Assembly: GCF_011386835.1 (NCBI RefSeq)
Contig: NC_088792.1
Coordinates: 217,158,394 to 217,222,393 of the forward strand
Length of the DNA stretch: 64,000 nucleotides
Direction: 5' to 3'
Source of the DNA: Chrysemys picta bellii
Taxonomy: Eukaryota; Chordata; Testudines; Emydidae
Shown: one piece after another, positions 61,670 through 64,000 of the stretch
Layout: every line of letters begins with the position of its first letter
Numbering within the stretch: the first letter of the stretch is position 1
The notes under the pieces: generated by a model
What the model saw: only the letters and a program-made list of their open reading frames with translations
Databases searched by the model: none
Told to the model about the DNA's origin: nothing
Position numbers and translations under genes: made by a program

Positions 61670-61806
61670 TGTAATAAATAAATAATAATGTGTCCTTTGA
61701 TATTATTAATTTGGTCTCAGTCAGGATCAGGGCCTCATTGTGCTGGGAGCTGTTTTTTCCTGTATTTTTTTCACAATCTCTGCCTCAAAGAGCTTGCAGC
61801 CTTGAT
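61670..61806 (-). mobile_element. CORE-SINE 3' tail fragment
   Basis: CAGGATCAGGGCCTCATTGTG then CTGGGAGCTG and TCTGCCTCAAAGAGCTTGCAG are the reverse complement of the long-tail CORE-SINE end (compare 4.5 kb), preceded by AATAAATAATAA on the + strand, which is its tail in reverse. Confidence 0.65.
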
Positions 61807-62269
61807 CTTGCACAGTGATGGATGTGGGTGGAAAGGTCTACCCACAAATATCACATTGCAGAACGAGAGCCTAAGTTAAGTCTGGACACAGCAAGTGAGA
61901 ATAACAATAGGTGAAAAGGGGAGGAAGGAGAAGGGTAACAGTAACAAAACCACATAGTTACTTAGGCTAGTATGTGTTTTCAGATCATCTATAGGTTTGT
62001 TTCTTTTCTGAAATATAAATATGTAAACAGACATAAGGAAGCACTAGTGGTCTTCTACGTAGACTTTCCCAGGTGCCATTTTCCCACAGACATGTAAGCA
62101 GAGGTGAGTCTTGAGAAAGGATTCGAAGGAGAAGAGTGTAGTAGCCATATGGATCAGTTCGGAGAGGCCATTCCTCTTATAGAGTACTTTCCATTGGAGG
62201 ACCTGAAGCAACTTTAGATATATTAAAGAACTAAGCCTTTTGATCACCCCCATGAAGTAGGTATGTATT

Positions 62270-62392
62270 ATTAGCCCCATTTTACAGGAGGGAAAACCAA
62301 GAGAAAGCAATTAAATGACTTGCTTAACATCATAGAGTACTTCAGTGGTAGAGCCAGGACTACAACCCAGATCTCCCGATTTCCAGTCCCAC
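62270..62392 (-). mobile_element. MIR SINE fragment
   Basis: CCCATTTTACAGGAGGGAAAACC, ATGACTTGCTTAACATCA and AGTGGTAGAGCCAGGACTACAA are diagnostic MIR blocks in reverse orientation. Confidence 0.85.
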
Positions 62393-64000
62393 TAAACAAC
62401 TTCCTTCTTCATTAAATGGTAAGATTAAGAAAACACATTATCTAGTTTCAATCTTTCAATGGATTATTATAAACCAAAGAGACTGGGAGGAGAAATATGA
62501 TTTTACAATTGACAAGAAATACTTTGACAATGTCCTTTTAATGGATATGTTTATGTTAGAAGAAAAATGATGGTGCACATTTAAGAGCTAAATAATCAAA
62601 GAGCGAAAAGATTCCAGACATGGAAAACTCTTTTCGCTGAATATTTTTAACAGGAAACTAAGCAAATGGATTTGGGGTCCATGCAATGGTCAGCTGTCAC
62701 AAGTATAAATAGGGTAACTTAAGCAATCTTTTAAAAACAGGATATTAATACTGAGAAGCACATTAGCTAGCAACATGAACACTCATGAGACCAAACCTTT
62801 GCTAGTGCCTCAGAGCTACAACTGGCCTGTTATGCAGTAAGAGGTGTTGTTTGGACTACAGATGGCAAATAAGTGACAGAAGCAAGCCTCAGGCATGCTT
62901 CATATTCTTTACCACACAGAGTCTTTCACTAATTAAACTTAGTGTTTACATTTTCTCTTAAACACCATAGCACCAAGCTGTAGATAGCTGTGCTATTCCA
63001 CAAGTATTGCTGAATTGTCATATGCCACATACATTATCAGATTATTCTGTTTCCTCTTGAAACTACATGCTCAAAATGTATCATTTTTGCCCTGAACAAA
63101 ATGAAAGATAAGTTATATTAAATACATGTAGGGTAAAAAGGCATCTCCTGTGGAGATCATTATCTGACATCCTATTTAATATAATGACAGTAGCGCTATA
63201 GCTCCTGAGGATACCATTATCCTGTTTTGCTGTATTTCAGCATAACACCTGATTCAAATCAACACCAACATGTCTTTTTCACGATAGTCCTGCACAAATG
63301 TCATTATCCAGACAAAATGATTCTTTTCCCCAGTGAAATGGAAAGTAAATTTAAAATAATCAGCTAGCCAAGTGTCTCTGTCCAATGTAGTATTTTTCAA
63401 AACTGCTTTCTGATATGAGTAACAGACCGACAAGCTAATTTAAAAATTACAATGTTTTTATAACATCTTCTTGATGGGTTCTATCTTTCAGAATGATCTG
63501 AAATGAAGCCATGAAGGCCACATGGCACTAGTGCCCCAAGGACCAGACCTATTGTCCACAGAAGTCAATGGGAGATTTTCCACGGAGTTCTTCTAAAAGC
63601 TTTTGGTTTACGCTTCAGTTTGAGAGAGTTAAGGAAGGGGAAGCATTGGCATATTTCCCTTCTTACCCACCAGGGATGTCACTGCTGGCACAGACAGCAA
63701 TGCCCTGCCCACCTTATTGAAACACGTCAAAGCACATTCTTTTTTAAAGTAGGTTGAAACCACAACAAGATCTGATTAAATCGAACACTTCCAAAGTAGG
63801 GAGATTTTTGTGCCATAAAAGTTACCTACTTTATAATAATTCTCATGATATTTTTGAAAAGAACAGGAATATAAACCTGAACCTGAAAAGAAGTACTCAC
63901 ATGAGTAATCATTATTATACTCGTGACTAGTCCACTGAAATCAAATCAACCTAATTGTTATAGACCAGATTGTAAACCCCTTACTCACATTGGTGAGCAG

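Larger units (their letters stand above)
50111..64000 (-). other. Upstream NOL4 intron (partial)
   Basis: From the acceptor of the 38-codon exon to the window edge no further coding exon is recognised. The region carries a hAT MITE, two Tigger-like MITEs, a nested CR1, foldback MITEs and MIR/CORE-SINE fragments. 55.0-56.7 and 62.4-64.0 kb look like plain AT-rich intron with nothing I can name. Confidence 0.6.

Noticed and set aside
62580..62640. Small hairpin AGCGAAAAG...CTTTTCGCT
   Set aside because: Short stem with a mismatch in AT-rich DNA and no further context; a chance hairpin is likely.
1..64000. CRISPR arrays, operons, phage or plasmid modules
   Set aside because: None seen; repeat spacing and gene structure are those of a vertebrate nuclear genome.

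Overview
The window looks like nuclear DNA from a turtle, probably a cryptodire. The evidence is entirely in the repeats: many CR1 LINE fragments, a tRNA-derived SINE seen twice, a relic DIRS-type (tyrosine-recombinase) retrotransposon, an L1-like LINE relic, MIR-type CORE-SINEs, hAT and Tigger-like MITEs, and the foldback repeats common in testudine genomes. There are no bacterial or phage features.

Only one host gene can be supported. It is on the minus strand and is the 3' end of a NOL4-family gene (nucleolar protein 4). Three consecutive coding exons are visible with consensus splice sites and matching phases: 50110-49997 (38 codons), 22353-22173 (60 codons plus one base) and 9875-9682 (63 codons plus stop). 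Together they give 162 C-terminal residues ending LENLILQQN. The 3' UTR probably runs to a poly(A) signal near 7961-7956. From about 9.9 kb to the right edge the window is therefore NOL4 intron: 12.3 kb, 27.6 kb, and at least 13.9 kb of an unfinished upstream intron. From 1 to about 7.9 kb is downstream intergenic DNA.

Layout. 1-3.4 kb: an L1-like LINE (+) broken by a CR1 copy and by a foldback element. 4.5-6.2 kb: an old CORE-SINE and a tRNA-SINE. 7.9-9.9 kb: NOL4 3' UTR and last exon. 14.4-15.2 kb: a probable solo LTR. 22.2-22.4 kb: penultimate exon, with a (GT)32 microsatellite 490 bp into the upstream intron. 25.6-27.2 kb: a C-rich repeat, an unclassified two-copy repeat and a hAT MITE. 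28.1-34.9 kb: the DIRS relic (minus), with recognisable gag, RT/RNase H and tyrosine-recombinase remnants, interrupted by CR1 tails, a 689-bp solo LTR and a hAT MITE. 36.3-37.3 kb: a hAT transposase relic. 50.0-50.1 kb: third NOL4 exon from the end. 51.5 kb: second copy of the hAT MITE. 53.4-55.0 kb: two adjacent Tigger-like MITEs. 58.1-59.4 kb: a CR1 with RT domain nested inside a small palindromic element. 59.6-60.0 kb: a foldback MITE.

I found no operon-like or defence system and no intact mobile-element ORF set. The most informative content is the layered insertion history, several layers of which have readable target-site duplications. All family names come from reading the sequence and memory of the families; no database search was run.
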